From assembly GCF_050003625.1 (NCBI RefSeq), contig NC_134400.1, forward strand, positions 51,154,066 through 51,218,065: a DNA stretch of 64,000 nt. Direction: 5' to 3'. Both the position numbers and the translations under genes were made by a program. This stretch comes from Haematobia irritans. Its lineage: Eukaryota > Arthropoda > Insecta > Diptera > Muscidae. Positions within the stretch are counted from its first letter, which is position 1, and each line of letters opens with the position of its first letter. The notes beneath the pieces are model-generated. The model was not told the DNA's origin. It searched no databases and saw nothing but the letters and a program-made list of their open reading frames with translations. Of the stretch, positions 33,844 through 45,965 are shown one piece after another.

Positions 33844-35112
33844 TTTATACCCTCCATCATAGGATGGGGGTATATTAACTTTGTCATTCCGTTTGTAACA
33901 CATCGAAATATTGCTCTAAGACCCCATAAAGTATATATATTCTGGGTCGTGGTGAAATTCTGAGTCGATCTAAGCATGTCCGTCCGTCCGTCCGTCCGTC
34001 CGTCTGTTGAAATCACGCTAACTTCCGAACGAAACAAGCTATCGACTTGAAACTTGGCACAAATAGTTGTTATCGATGTAGGTCCGATGGTATTGAAAAT
34101 GGGCCATATCGGTCCACTTTTACGTATAGCCCCCATATAAAGGGACCCTCAGATTTGGCTTGTGGAGCCTCTAACAGAAGCATATTTCATCCTATCCGGC
34201 TGAAATTTGGTATGTGGTGTTGGTATATGGTCTCTAACAACCATGCAAAAATTGGACCACATCGGTCCATAATTATATATAGCCCCCATATAAACCGATC
34301 CCCAGATTTGGCTTGCGGAGCCTAAAATGGAAGCAAATTTCATCCGATCCGGCTGAAATTTGGTACATGATGTTGGTATATGGTCTCTAACAACCATGCA
34401 AAAATTGGTCCACATCGGTCCATAATTATATATAGACCCCATATAAACCGATCTCCAGATTTGGCTTGCGAAGCCTCTTGGAGGAGCAAATTGCATCCGA
34501 TACGGCTGAAATTTGGTACATGGTATTGGTATATGGTCTCTAACAACCGTGCAAAAATTGGTCCATATCGGTCCATAATCATGGTTGCCACTAGAGCCAA
34601 AAATAATCTACCAAAATTTTTTTCTATACAAAATTTTGTCAAAATTTTATTTCTATAGAAAATTTTGTCAAAATTTTATTTCTAGAGAAAATTTTGTTAA
34701 AATATTATTCGGTTCATAATAAAATTTTCATCATTGTCAAAATTTTATTTCCATAGAAAATTTTGTTCAAATTTTGTTCGGTTCATAATCATGGTTGCCA
34801 CTCGAGCCAAAAATAATCTACCAAGATTTTATTTCTATAGAAATTTTGTCAAAAGTTTATTTCTATAGAAAATTTTGTTAAAATTTTATTTCTGTAGAAA
34901 TTTTTGTCAAAATTTTCTTTCTATAGAAAATTTTGTCATACAATTTAGAAGATGGTGTTAGGAGGTTTTAAGATGCCTTGCCATCGGCAAGCGTTACCGC
35001 AACTTAAGTAATTCGATTGTGGATGGCAGTGTTTAGAAGAAGTTTCTACGCAATCCATGATGGAGGGTACATAAGCTTCGGCCTGGCCGAACTTACGGCC
35101 GTATATACTTGT
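33844..35112 (-). mobile_element. HINE family G element (G4)
   Basis: Head TTTATACCCTCCATCATAGG, (GTCC)n at 33977, four central units, the TTCTATAGAA array (34615-34935), leader, and terminus CGGCCGTATATACTTGT at 35112. Nearly identical over its first 700 bp to G5. Confidence 0.85.
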
Positions 35113-35320
35113 TTGATTTAATATATACCACGTATGGACTTACATACAATTTAGAAGATGGTGCTAGGAGGTTTTAAGATATCTTGCCATCGGCAAGCGT
35201 TACCGCAACTTAAGTAATTCGATTCTGGATGGCAGTGTTTAGAAGAAGTTTCTACGCAATCCATGATGGAGGGTACATAAGCTTCGGCCTGGCCGAACTT
35301 ACGGCCGTATATACTTGTTG
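35113..35320 (-). mobile_element. G terminus, tandem copy
   Basis: A second 207-bp copy of the ACAAGT-side leader and terminus (CATACAATTTAGAAGATGG ... CGGCCGTATATACTTGT) directly next to the G4 terminus, with about two differences. No body. Confidence 0.85.
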
Positions 35321-36638
35321 TTTTGTAATTTTTATACCCTCCACCATAGGATGGGGGTATATTAACTTTGTCATTCCGTTTGTAACACATCGAAATATTG
35401 CTCTAAGACCCCATAAAGTATATATATTCTGGGTCGTGGTGAAATTCTGAGTCGATCTAAGCATGTCCGTCCGTCCGTCCGTCTGTTGAAATCACGCTAA
35501 CTTCCGAACGAAACAAGCTATCGACTTGAAACTTGGCACAAATAGTTGTTATCGATGTAGGTCCGATGGTATTGAAAATGGGCCATATCGGTTTACTTTT
35601 ACGTATAGCCCCCATATAAAGGGACCCTCAGATTTGGCTTGTGGAGCCTCTAACAGAAGCATATTTCATCCTATCCGGCTGAAATTTGGTATGTGGTGTT
35701 GGTATATGGTCTCTAACAACCATGCAAAAATTGGACCACATCGGTCCATAATTATATATAGCCCCCATATAAACCGATCCCCAGATTTGGCTTGCGGAGC
35801 CTAAAATGGAAGCAAATTTCATCCGATCCGGCTGAAATTTGGTACATGATGTTGGTATATGGTCTCTAACAACCATGCAAAAATTGGTCCACATCGGTCC
35901 ATAATTATATATAGACCCCATATAAACCGATCTCCAGATTTGGCTTGCGATGCCTCTTGGAGGAGCAAATTGCATCCGATACGGCTGAAATTTGGTACAT
36001 GGTATTGGTATATGGTCTCTAACAACCGTGCAAAAATTGGTCCACATCGGTCCTTAATTATATATGGCGCCCATATAAACCGATCCCCAGATTTGGGTTG
36101 CGGAGCCTCAAAGAGAAGCAAATTGCATCCGATCCGCCTGAAGTTTGGTACATGATATTGGTATATGGTCTCTAACAACCATGCAAAAATTGGTCCACAT
36201 CGGTTCATAATTATATATAGCCCCCATATAAACCGATCCCCAGATTTGGCTTGCGAAGTCTCCAAGAGAAGCAAATTTCATTCAATCCGGTTGTAATTTG
36301 GAACATGCACGCAAAGAAAAAAACGTTTGGAAAACGTGTACCGAAAATGTTTTTCTTTTGTTAGAGTTTTTTGAATTGCTTCGAAAAGTATACACTTTTA
36401 TCACCAAAAAAATTCGTTTGTTACACAATTTTTATTTTTTCAATAAAAAGATTTATTTTTGAACCAACAACACAGTCCATTTCGTTTATATCAAACAATG
36501 TTCTTTTCTGACTTTAGGTCTTTAATAAGACACATTTTACAGTTCATAGTAAAAATTTAATATAGTAGAATGTAATGTTGAAAATTTTTTCGGAATCTTC
36601 CGACCATATCTGGAATATATGTAAAAAAAAAAAACTTT

Positions 36639-36710
36639 GGTCGAAGCAGGGATCGAACCCACGACCCTTTGCATGCAAGTCTGACGTAGCAACCACTGCT
36701 CCACGGTCCC
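36639..36710 (-). other. tRNA-like module a (E2)
   Basis: The minus strand has A box TGGAGCAGTGGTTGC and B box GGGTTCGATCCC, with an intervening CTTGCATGC loop; the acceptor stem is unpaired. Same module as at 22414 and in the SINE head. Confidence 0.6.
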
Positions 36711-36824
36711 AAACTAAATGTATTTTTCTGTTAAATAAACTTTGTTTAATCGGCTCGTGGGCGCCGCAAGCTATGCTATATTAATATAACTTATATGGAT
36801 AATTAGCTATTGATGACAATAACA

Positions 36825-36896
36825 GCTACGTAGCTCAGTGGATAGTGTGCTGCCTTACAAATTGCATGGTCCGCGGTTCGATTCTCAGTCCAGGCG
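36825..36896 (+). other. tRNA-like module b (E2)
   Basis: GTAGCTCAGTGGATAGTG (A box), CCTTACAAA loop region, GGTTCGATTCTC (B box). Diverges from module a on the opposite strand 115 bp away. Likely tRNA-derived, not a functional tRNA. Confidence 0.6.
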
Positions 36897-37544
36897 AAAG
36901 GTAAAAAAAATTTAAAAATTTATAAAATCGTATAATTTCTTCTACATTGTTTGTATTACAGAAAAAGGTGCTAAGAACTAAAAAACTTCGTGGAAGTGAG
37001 AAAGATGTGAGGGAAAATGCAATTAGCCAGAAAAAAAATATTTTGAGTTAGTCTTTATGAAATTGCTTTTACATCCTGGAAAAGAAGAAACGTTTATCAC
37101 AAAAAGTATATACTTTTCTTCCAAATACACTTCCTTTCAACGAAAAGCAAATGAGAAACGAACTTTGTTTGTCTAAAATTTCGTTTGGGAGGAAAGAATT
37201 ATTTTTTTGCGTGTGGTGTTACTATATGATCTTTAACAACCGTGCCAGAATTGGTCCATATCGGTCCATAATTATATATAGCCCCCATATAAAACATTCT
37301 CCAGATTTGACCTCCGGAGCCTCTTGGAGGAGCACAATTCATTCAATCTGGTTCAAATTAGGCACGTGGTGTTAGTATATGGTCGCTAACAACCATACCA
37401 AAATTGGTCCAATCACACAAAAATTGGTCCATATCGGTTCATTTCTATAGAAAATTTTGTTAAAATTTTATTTCTGTAGAAAATTTTGTCAAAATTTTAT
37501 GTCCACTTTGTCAAACTGAATTATATACGTATTGGATCGATCTT

Positions 37545-39204
37545 TTTATACCCTCCATCATAGGATGGGGGTATATTAACTTTGTCATTCCGTTTGTAAC
37601 ACATCGAAATATTGCTCTAAGACCCCATAAAGTATATATATTCTGGGTGGTGGTGAAATTCTGAGTCGATCTAAGCATGTCCGTCCGTCCGTCCGTCTGT
37701 TCAAATCACGCTAACTTCCGAATGAAACAAGCTATCGACTTGAAACTTGACACAAGTAGTTGTTATCGATGTAGGTCGGATGGTATTGAAAATGGGCCAT
37801 ATCGGTCCACTTTTACGTATAGCCCCCATATAAAGGGACCCTCAGATTTGGCTTGTGGAGCCTCTAACAGAAGCATATTTCATCAGATCCGGCTGAAATT
37901 TGGTATATGGTGTTGGTATGTGGTCTCTAACAATCATGCAAAAATTGGTCCACATCGGTCCATATTTATATATAGCCCCCATAAAAACCGATCCCCAGAT
38001 TTGGCTTGAGGAGCCTCAAAGAGAAGCAAATTTCATCCGATCCGGCTGAAATTTGGTACATGATGTTGGTATATGGTCTCTAACAACCATGCAAACATTG
38101 GTCCACATCGGTCCATAATTATATATAGACCCCATATAAACCGATCTCCAGATTTGGCTTGCGAAGCCTCAAAGAGGAGCAAATTGCATCCGATCCGGCT
38201 GAAATTTGGTACATGGTATTGGTATATGGTCTCTAACAACCATGCAAAAATTGGTCCACATCGGTTCATAATTATATATAGCCCCATATAAACCGATCCC
38301 CAGATTTGGCTTGCGAAGTCTCCAAGAGAAGCAAATTTCATCCAATCCGGTTGTAATTTGGAACATGGTGTTAGTATATGATCTTTAACAACCGTGCTAG
38401 AATTGGTCCATAATTATATATAGCCCCCATATAAAACGTTCTCAAGATTTGACCTCCGTAGCCTCTTGGAGGAGCAAAATTCATCCGATCCGGTTCAAAT
38501 TAGGAACGTGGTGTTAGTATATGGTCGCTAAGAACCATACCAAAATTGGTCCAATCATAATCATGGTTGCCACTAGAGCCAAAAATAATCTACCAAAATT
38601 TTATTTCTAGAAAAAATTTTGTTAAAATTTTATTCCGTTCATAATAAAATTTTCATTATTGTCAAAATTTAATTTCTATAGAAAATTTTGTTCAAATTCT
38701 ATTCGGTTCATAATCATGGTTTCCACTCGAGCCAAAAATAATCTACCAAGATTTTATTTCTATAGGAAATTTTGTAAAAAGTTTATTTCTATAGAAAATT
38801 TTGTTAAAATTTTATTTCTGTAGAAATTTTTGTCAAAAATTTCTTTCTATAGAAAATTTTGTCAAAATTTTTATTTCTATAGAAAATTTTGTGACAATTT
38901 TATTCCTATAGAAAATTTTGTTAAAATTTTATTTCTGTAGAAAATTTTGTCAACATACTTTGTCAAACTGAAAAATATGCGTATTGGATCGATCTTTTTT
39001 GATTTAATATATACCACGTATGGACTTACATACAATTTAGAAGATGGTGTTAGGAGGTTTTAAGATACCTTGCCATCGGCAAGCGTTACCGCAACTTAAG
39101 GAATTCGATTGTGGATGGCAGTGTTTAGAAGAAGTTTCTACGCAATCCATGATGGAGGGTACATAAGCTTCGGCCAGGCCGAACTTACGGCCGTATATAC
39201 TTGT
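37545..39204 (-). mobile_element. HINE family G element (G6)
   Basis: Complete: head TTTATACCCTCCATCATAGG, (GTCC)n, central units, TTCTATAGAA array (38590-38955), leader, and terminus ACTTGT at 39204, which meets the T-run of the F element. Confidence 0.87.
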
Positions 39205-39233
39205 TTTTTTTTTTTTTTTTAATTTTACCTTTC

Positions 39234-39304
39234 GCCTGCACGGAGAATCGAACCGAGGACCATACAGTTTGTAAGCCAACACACTATCCACTGGACTACG
39301 TAGC
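39234..39304 (-). other. tRNA-like module b (F1)
   Basis: The minus strand has GTAGTCCAGTGGATAGTG and GGTTCGATTCTCCG; same module as in E2 and at 53181. Confidence 0.6.
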
Positions 39305-39419
39305 TGTTATAGTCACTAGTAGATAATTATCGTCATAAGTTACATTTATATAGCATAGTTTGCAGCGCCCACGAGCCCAAGCAAACATAACATTATTTAA
39401 CAGAAACATACATTTGTTT

Positions 39420-39490
39420 GCCACGTGGAGCAGTGGTTAGCAAGTCTGCCTTGCATGCAAAGGGTCGTGGGTTCAATCCCTGCTCCGACC
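39420..39490 (+). other. tRNA-like module a (F1)
   Basis: TGGAGCAGTGGTTAGCA (A box) and GGGTTCAATCCC (B box) around CTTGCATGC. Closest to modules at 52993 and 57062. Confidence 0.6.
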
Positions 39491-40135
39491 GAACACTTTT
39501 TTTTAATTTACACATTTATATTTATACTATATTAAATTTTTATAATGAAACTTCGAAATGTGGGTTATTAAAGATTTATAGTCAGTAACAGTGCTTGATA
39601 CAAACGAAATTGACTGATTTTTGGATAAAATACTGTTTTTGGAACAAAACTTTAAAATTTGGAAGGAATTCAAAATCTCTAACAAAAGAAGAACGTGGAT
39701 TCGAGTATAAACATACATAAATAATTTTATAATATAAACATACATTTATTTAGGCGTGAACAGTTTTTTACTAGCATTTAACACAATCGCTCTAAAATGC
39801 CTTTAGCTGCAAAACTCGAACATAATGCCCGCTTTTATATTTGAAGGTGTCCGTCAACTCCTCGTGGACTACTTATCAATAAAGAGGAACTAAGCTTTGT
39901 TTTTACACATTTTACAGTGTAATTTTTCACTATTTCCTCCTTATTTCATTCTACTCTCCCAACTCTAAAAAGAGTATAGTGCCCTTTCGTTATTCTTATC
40001 AGCGTTGCCAGGTTAGGGGTTTTCCCCCCAAATTTAGGGGTTTTTTTACGTTTAGGGGGATTTTTAAAGGTAACATTTATTTAGGGGATTTTTGGGGGTA
40101 AAAAAATATCTTAGACCTTATAAAGTGGAGCAATT

Positions 40136-40309
40136 CTAAAGCAAATTCGGAACAATTCTGGCATGAAAAAGATGAGGGAAGTCAACAAGAAGATCCTAAA
40201 TACAAGCAAGTATGCAATATCATTATTTTCGTTATCTTTTTTAAACGCTTCTGTTGAAAGGGCATCTTTAATATTTGCCGCAATCAAAAACACTCTTATT
40301 TTAACTTAG
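40136..40309 (+). pseudogene. hAT transposase C-terminal fragment
   Basis: The plus strand reads ...KYAISLFSLSFLNASVERAS and IFAAIKNTL before a TAG at 40307. NASVERxFS...IKNTLRN is the hAT dimerisation-domain signature, containing the catalytic glutamate. Everything upstream is missing. The flanking CAGCGTTGCCAGG end agrees. Confidence 0.75.
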
Positions 40310-40557
40310 CAGCTGAAAGCATTTTAAGAGTAAGCCTAATTTTTAAATTGATATACATATTGTATTATTACATCCAAAGAAAAAATAATTTCTTCAGGGA
40401 CGAAATTTTAAACAAACGAAATTGTCTTTTGTTATAAAGTATTTTCTTAATGAGCAAATTTTATTTTTTATTTACTCCAAAATGAAATTTTTTAGCATCA
40501 AACGAAAACTTAATTTGTCTAAAATTTCGTTTCACAGAGATGAAAACTCTACTTTCA

Positions 40558-40625
<68 letters not shown>
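40558..40625. repeat. (TA)n microsatellite, ~68 bp
   Basis: About 33 TA units inside the hAT remnant. No GTCY tract is next to it, so unlike 24283 it does not clearly come from a mini-me element. Confidence 0.93.
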
Positions 40626-40627
<2 letters not shown>

Positions 40628-40855
40628 GTGTTAAATTTAATTTTTGAAGTGGATTTTTTCACGAAATTTGGGACCCTTTTTGTACTTTTTACATTCTTAA
40701 ATTTTTTGGGCGTTTTTGAAAAAAGGCTAGACCAATTTAGGGTTTTTTTGTAAGATTTGGGGGGAAGAATCAAAAATCGCTTTTCTTTTAACGAACCAAG
40801 AAAAAAATTGTGCCCATAATGCCAAAATGGTAAACAAAACACATGTCCACACATA

Positions 40856-41086
40856 CACAGTCTCACATAAGTTTACATACCCTTGAGGTTTTTACCTTAT
40901 AACTAAACATGTTTCTTGTTGTTGTTTATAATCCAGACTAAAAAAATCTTCTTGAAAATTGACAAATACTTTGTTTTTGAAATTAATTTACAAAATCTAA
41001 AGCATATATATGCATATTTTATTATATTTTATTAATTAAAGAAAATACAATTTCTTTAGTCGTATGTAAACTTGTGTAAGACTGTG
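40856..41086. mobile_element. Tc1-type MITE, 231 bp
   Basis: Inverted ends CACAGTCTCACATAAGTTTA and the complement of TAAACTTGTGTAAGACTGTG, flanked by TA (40854-40855 and 41087-41088). AAGTTTACATAC is typical of Tc1-like terminal repeats. No coding sequence. Confidence 0.9.
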
Positions 41087-41639
41087 TACATCAAATGCTG
41101 CTCTCAAGGCGAAAACGTATGCTGTTTGTTTTTCAAATGTCTATTCTCTTGGTTCCGAATGTCTATTCTCTTTATTCAAATTAAATAATATTTAGACTTA
41201 GGCATATCAAATTTTTGGCCTTATCATAAAACAGTTTTCCGAAACAACATACAAGCGGTTTCACAGAAATTGTTCTCTTTTGATTCTTTCGCTGTGTTAT
41301 GTTGATATCTTTCGTCAACTCTCCCGGTTTCCATCTCTATTTCTTTCTCTATACTCTCTCTGTCGCTTTGAATAAATATCACAACATATGTATGTTTAGT
41401 CGAAATTTGTAAATTTATATATGTTTGCATTCACACATATGATTTTTATGAAATGTTCACGCCCCAAACATAATATATTCTAATATATTAACATAGATGT
41501 CCCAAACATTTAGTGTTAGTTTAGGAACATTACATGTTTGCACTTAAATATATTGTGTTTTAAAATTGTGCCCGAAACACATTTTGTTTATATCGGAACA
41601 TATGAAAAACATATTTTTCTAACAGTGTAGAAGTACAAA

Positions 41640-41758
41640 AAATTGTCTCCAAATCTTTTCAGATATAAATCAGATATGGTAACACAAATTTTGGTCTACA
41701 TAATGGTGAAGGGTATAATATAGTCGGCCCCGCCCGACTTTAGACTTTACTTACTTGT
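41640..41758 (-). mobile_element. HINE family H terminus
   Basis: GGTGAAGGGTATAATATAGTC followed by GGCCCCGCCCGACTTTAGAC and TTACTTACTTGT is the H terminus in reverse. No body remains. Confidence 0.8.
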
Positions 41759-41789
41759 TGTTTTTTTTTTTATCAAATCTTGCCAATTT

Positions 41790-42829
41790 CGTTATTGAAT
41801 CAGAATCAGTACGTTGGCGGACTGCCATTTCGATGTTGATTTTTCATCTTTCCATATTGACGACGATGTCCAGGTCCATCAGAATGGACCATTACAAATT
41901 TTTTGACGATTCTTAGTTACCACTATTACAATTACAATGCTTCCTTTTTCGTTATATACCCTACCACCATGTACCGTACCATATGACACCATAGCGTCAT
42001 CATCCATTAAACGTATGCGCCAAATAAATAAATCCGCCAAAAATTCATCAATTTTTTTTCCTCAGAAACAAATCGAGACTATTCCTTTTAACTTCTTTGT
42101 TTCTCTAGGCACTAAGTGATTGGCTTCCAACTAGGGATCTATAGTACAAACCAATAATCGATTTTTCGACATTTCGATTATTGACTTTTAATCAAAAATC
42201 GATTTTCGATTATTTTTACCAATGAAAATTCGAATATTCGATTTTTCATAATCGATTTTCATTCTAAATTCATTCATAAAAATTTCATTCTAAAAAATAT
42301 ACGATTTTATAAAATCTATTTGTCTTTTTGTGAGTATTATTAACAATAGTTGTTAATAAAAGCAAAAAATTAGTTCCAGTCAAACATGTTAATTTTTAAA
42401 TTTGTTTAAAAATTAAAATGTTCAACATAAAATTTTTAACATGTGCCAATCATTAATTTTTATTTCCCCAAATAATTACACTATAAATTCAAGGAAATTG
42501 AAAACACAAAGGATTCATTTCCACCAATTTGATATTTTATTTAATAAAATCAGAATTTTTATTTTTCTAGTTCAAAATTTATACTAAATTTTTGGTGATC
42601 AAAACTAAAAATTAGTTAAAAATCTAAAATCGATTTTGCGATTATTTTTAGCTTAATAATCGATTTCGACTTTTTTAGATTTTCATGCCAAAATTCGAAT
42701 AATCGATTTTCGATTTATAGATCCCTACTTCCAACATGTTGCTTCAATGCTAGCTGATTATTTATGTTGTTGTTGTTCTATATGTGAAGTGTTTACTGCC
42801 ATTTCTGTTTTTAATGCTTGTGGTCTCTT
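41790..42829 (-). repeat. Dispersed repeat K (copy 2), split by a hAT MITE
   Basis: Reverse complement of 27640-28110 for most of its length (GTTGGCGGACTGCCATTTCG, GTACCGTACCATATGACACC, GTGGTCTCTTTAT). A hAT MITE interrupts it at 42132-42727. Confidence 0.65.
42132..42727. mobile_element. hAT MITE, 596 bp, 8-bp duplication
   Basis: Inverted ends TAGGGATCTATA ... TATAGATCCCTA, flanked by an exact 8-bp duplication CTTCCAAC (42124-42131 and 42728-42735). Subterminal regions are dense in AATCGATTTTCGATTA-type palindromes at both ends. Non-coding. Confidence 0.95.
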
Positions 42830-44215
42830 TATACCCAACACCATAGAATGGTATAATAAGTTTTTTCATTCCGTTTGTAACACATCGAAATATCGATTTC
42901 CGACTATATAAAGTATATATATTCTTGATCAGGGAGAAATTCTAAGACGATATGATCATGTCCGTCCGTCTGTCTGGCTGTCTGTTGTAATCACGCTACA
43001 GTCTTCAATAATGAAGCAATCGTGCTGAAATTTTGCACAAGCTCTTTTGTCTGCAAGCAGATCAAGTTCGAAGAAGGTCCAGGGTCTGATATAGTCCCCA
43101 TATAAACCAACCTCCCGATTTGGGGTCTTGGGCTTATAGAAACAGTAGTTTCTGAAATTGGAAATCTATACCTCTAGATATACCTATAAAGAGGTGCGCC
43201 AAAAATGGTGAGTGTCGGTCCATGTTTTGGTATAGCCCCCATATAGACCGATTTTACTTCTTGGGCTTCTAGAATCCTTAGTTTTTATCCAATTTGCCTG
43301 AAAATGGCAATCTAGAGGTATTCTAGGACCGTAAAGAGGTGTGCCAAAAATGGTGAGTATCTGTCCATGTTTTGATATAGCCCCCATATAGACCGATCTC
43401 CCGATATTACTTCTTGGGCTTATAGAATCCGTAGTTTTTATCCAATTTGCCTGAAATTACAAATCTAGAGGTATTTTAGGACCGTAAAGAGATGTGCCAA
43501 AAATGGTGAGTATCTGTCCATGTTTTGATATAGCCCCCATATAGACCGATCTCCCGATATTACTTCTTGGGCTTATAGAATCCGTAGTTTTTATCCAATT
43601 TGCCTGAAATTGCAAATCTAGAGGTATTTTAGGACCACAAAATGGTGTGCCAATAATGGCGAGTATCGGTCCATGTTTTGGTATAGCCCCCATATAGACC
43701 GATCTCCTGATTTTATTTCTTGGGCTTATAGAATCCGTAGTTTTTATCAAATTTGCCTCAAATTGAAAATCTTAAAGTGTTTTAGGACCAAAAAGGTGTG
43801 CCGAAAATCGGCCCATGTATTGATATAGCCACCATATAGACCGATCCCCAGATTTTACTTCTTAAGCTTCTACGGTCCGTGTATCGGATTTAGTTTTTAT
43901 CGGTCCATTTGGTAAGGCCTCCATATAGACCTACTTCTCTTCGTACTGATCATGAAAATTACCTGAAACTGAATGTAGAATTTGCAGATTTTACTTCCCG
44001 TAATCATTTAAATAATGGGGGTAAAAATCTACAGATTTTAGATTTCAAATCAAGGAGTAATTTCATCATCTTCTTGCACGCTTATACGACATGTTTATGA
44101 TTCCTGTAAAACTAAAACAAAATTGGTTCTTATAAATCCTGAATCTGATATAATCTTCATAGGTAGAATCTTTAAATTTATCTTCGGGAAGTTTTCTGGT
44201 TGAACTGCTCTGTTT
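42830..44215 (-). mobile_element. HINE G2-type element, minus strand
   Basis: Head TTTATACCCAACACCATAG, word AACACATCGAAATATCG, CCGTCCGTCTGTCTGGCTGTC, then central units of the same subfamily as 3031-4405. Three TATAGCCCCCATATAGACCG words lie 153 bp apart (43374, 43527, 43680). The leader contains ATCTACAGATTTTAGATTTC as in G2. The terminus is lost where an H body starts. Confidence 0.8.
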
Positions 44216-45596
44216 GGGAACATCTGTCATGAAACCAAATTTGGCACAATTACCGATACTACTAAACGTACTCCTTGTGCGAAATTTGAAGCAAATCATG
44301 GTAAAACCCTGGATATTGAGGCCATATAAGTTCAAATCGGACGAAAGATATATATGGGAGCTATATCTAAATCTGAATCGATTTTGACCCTATTTGGCAC
44401 ATACAATGACAATAGTATCGTTAAAAGAACCGCTTGTGCAAAATTTGAAGTAAGTCAGGGCAAAACTCTGGCTTTTGAGACCATATAAGTCCAAATCGGG
44501 CGAAAGATATATATGTGAGCTATATCTAAATCTGAACCGATTTTAACAAAATTTGACACACTTAACGATACTATTAAACGTACCCCTTGTACAAAATTTG
44601 AAACAAATCACGCAAAACTCTGGCCACATAAGATCAAATTGGACGAAAGATATATATGGGAGCTACATCTAAATTTGAACCGATTTCAATCAAAGTTACC
44701 AAGCATTGGTAGAATGTCAATTCTACCCTCTGCACACAAAAAAATTTCACGAAAAATTTTCCAATTAAAATTTTAATTGAGTTTTAAAAAATATTCAATT
44801 AAAAAATTAATTGATTCAACAAATTTTTTAATTGAAGCAAAAATCAATAACAAAAATAATAGTATCAATTAATTTTTTAATTGGATCAATTAACTTTTTA
44901 ATTGACCTTCAATTAATTTTTTAATTGATACTATCATTTCTGTGATTGAAGACATTTCAACAAAAAATTAATTGGATCAATTAATTTCGTGATTGAATCA
45001 GAAAAAAAATTTTTTGTGTGTGTGCAAAATTTTACGAAGATCGGTAGTAAACTTTGGCCTCTGTGGTCATATGAGTTTAAATCGGACGAAAGATATATAT
45101 GGGAGCTATATCTAAATCTGAACCGATTTGGCTGATATTTTGCAAGATTTTCGAGATTCATAAAATATTTGGATGTACGGTATTTCAAGAAAACACGCTA
45201 ACTATGACCAAATCGGGGATAAATATATATGGCAGCTATATCCAAATCTGAACCGATTTTTTCCAAAAACCAATAGCGATTGTCGTTGTCCCAAGAAACG
45301 GCCCTATGCCAAGTTTGAGGACGATCGGACTTAAATTGCGATTGTCGTTGTCCCAAGAAACGGCCCTATGCCAAGTTTGAGGACGATCGGACTTAAATTG
45401 CGAGCTGTACTTTGGGCACAAAATTACATATACAGACAGACGGACATACAGACAGACGGACATCGCTAAATCGACTCAGAATTTAATTCTAAGCCGATCG
45501 GTATACTAAAAGATGGGTCTATGACCACTATTTCTTGGCGTTACATACAAATGCACAAACTTATTATACCCTGTACCACAGTAGTGGTGAAGCGTA
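44216..45596 (+). mobile_element. HINE family H body and 3' end (H4)
   Basis: Central units (GGGAGCTATATCTAAATCTG) run to GACAGACGGACATACAGACA and end in the hairpin CCCTGTACCACAGTAGTGG. A 62-bp direct duplication (ATTGTCGTTGTCCCAAGAAA...) lies at 45277-45400. A D-type MITE interrupts at 44738. Confidence 0.75.
44738..45023. mobile_element. AATTAA-rich MITE (D2), ~286 bp
   Basis: CACACAAAAAAATTTC ... AAATTTTTTGTGTGTG inverted ends. The interior has at least five AATTAATTTTTTAATTG palindromic words. It sits inside an H central unit whose sequence (CCCTCTGCA ... TGTGCAAAATTTT) is otherwise continuous; a 6-bp duplication TSTGCA with one mismatch is possible. Confidence 0.75.
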
Positions 45597-45965
45597 GAAA
45601 AATGTAACAAAAGAACATAAGAGTAAATTGAAAAGCACTTTCAAATTGCTACTTACAAAAGAAATATATGAGCACAAAAATAAATTCAAAAGCTATTTCA
45701 TATTGCTTTCGTACCCAACAAGAGATTTATTAATTCACCACTAGGGATTGTTGTTGCCTGGTCACGTGGATATTCTTATATCTTCAAATAACTCAACAAA
45801 AACAAGATATTACATGTTTTTTTACATCTCATTTATTAAATATTGAAAAATCATGCTATATGGACCATCAAAAATACTCGGAAACAAGAAAAGGTAAATT
45901 TTTGCCGACAAGCTTATTGTATTTGTCGTCGCGGCAAAAATGTTTCCCCTATCGCTATGGTTATC
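45597..45965. other. Unassigned sequence
   Basis: No repeat shared elsewhere in the window and no convincing coding frame. Short frames here continue into the J repeats and are composition effects. Confidence 0.35.

Larger units (their letters stand above)
36308..37213 (+). mobile_element. tRNA-pair element, family E (E2), 906 bp
   Basis: CACGCAAAGAAAAAAACG ... TTTTTTTGCGTG, flanked by TG on both sides. The empty site is in the window: at 38360 the paralogous G unit reads GGAACATGGTGTTAG, while here GGAACATG and TGGTGTTAC bracket the element. It carries module a on the minus strand and module b on the plus strand, with the GTATTACAGAAAAAGGTGC core shared with F. No transposase. Confidence 0.88.
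35331..37544 (-). mobile_element. HINE family G element (G5), split by E2
   Basis: Head at 35331, central units matching G4 to 36300, then the tRNA-pair element E2 (36308-37213), then the last units and leader to GATCGATCTTTTT. It has no ACAAGT terminus of its own; the next G head follows directly. Confidence 0.82.
40000..40772 (+). mobile_element. hAT element remnant in F1
   Basis: The left end CAGCGTTGCCAGGTTAGGGG is a hAT-type terminus with TTTAGGGG subterminal repeats. On the right, GGTTTTTTTGTAAGATTTGGG resembles the opposite subterminal region, but the outer inverted end is lost. It contains a transposase C-terminal scrap and a (TA)n tract. Confidence 0.65.
33691..41629 (-). mobile_element. 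tRNA-pair element family F (F1), heavily filled
   Basis: The minus strand starts at 41629 (TACACTGTTAGAAAAATATG) and runs to 39220, then is broken by a 5.4-kb G array and continues at 33843-33691 (ACATTATTTGTTTTACAGAA, AGGTGCCAAGAACTAAAA). A hAT remnant (about 40000-40772) and a Tc1-type MITE (40856-41086) have also inserted. The far terminus (GAGGGTGTA in other copies) is missing where it meets H. Confidence 0.75.

Noticed and set aside
34047..36274. Frames of 90-151 codons on both strands in G4-G6
   Set aside because: They follow the 153-bp unit, appear on both strands at once and lack start context or domains.
36639..36896. Functional tRNA genes
   Set aside because: A and B boxes are present, but acceptor stems do not pair and the modules recur at the same place in every copy of a mobile element.
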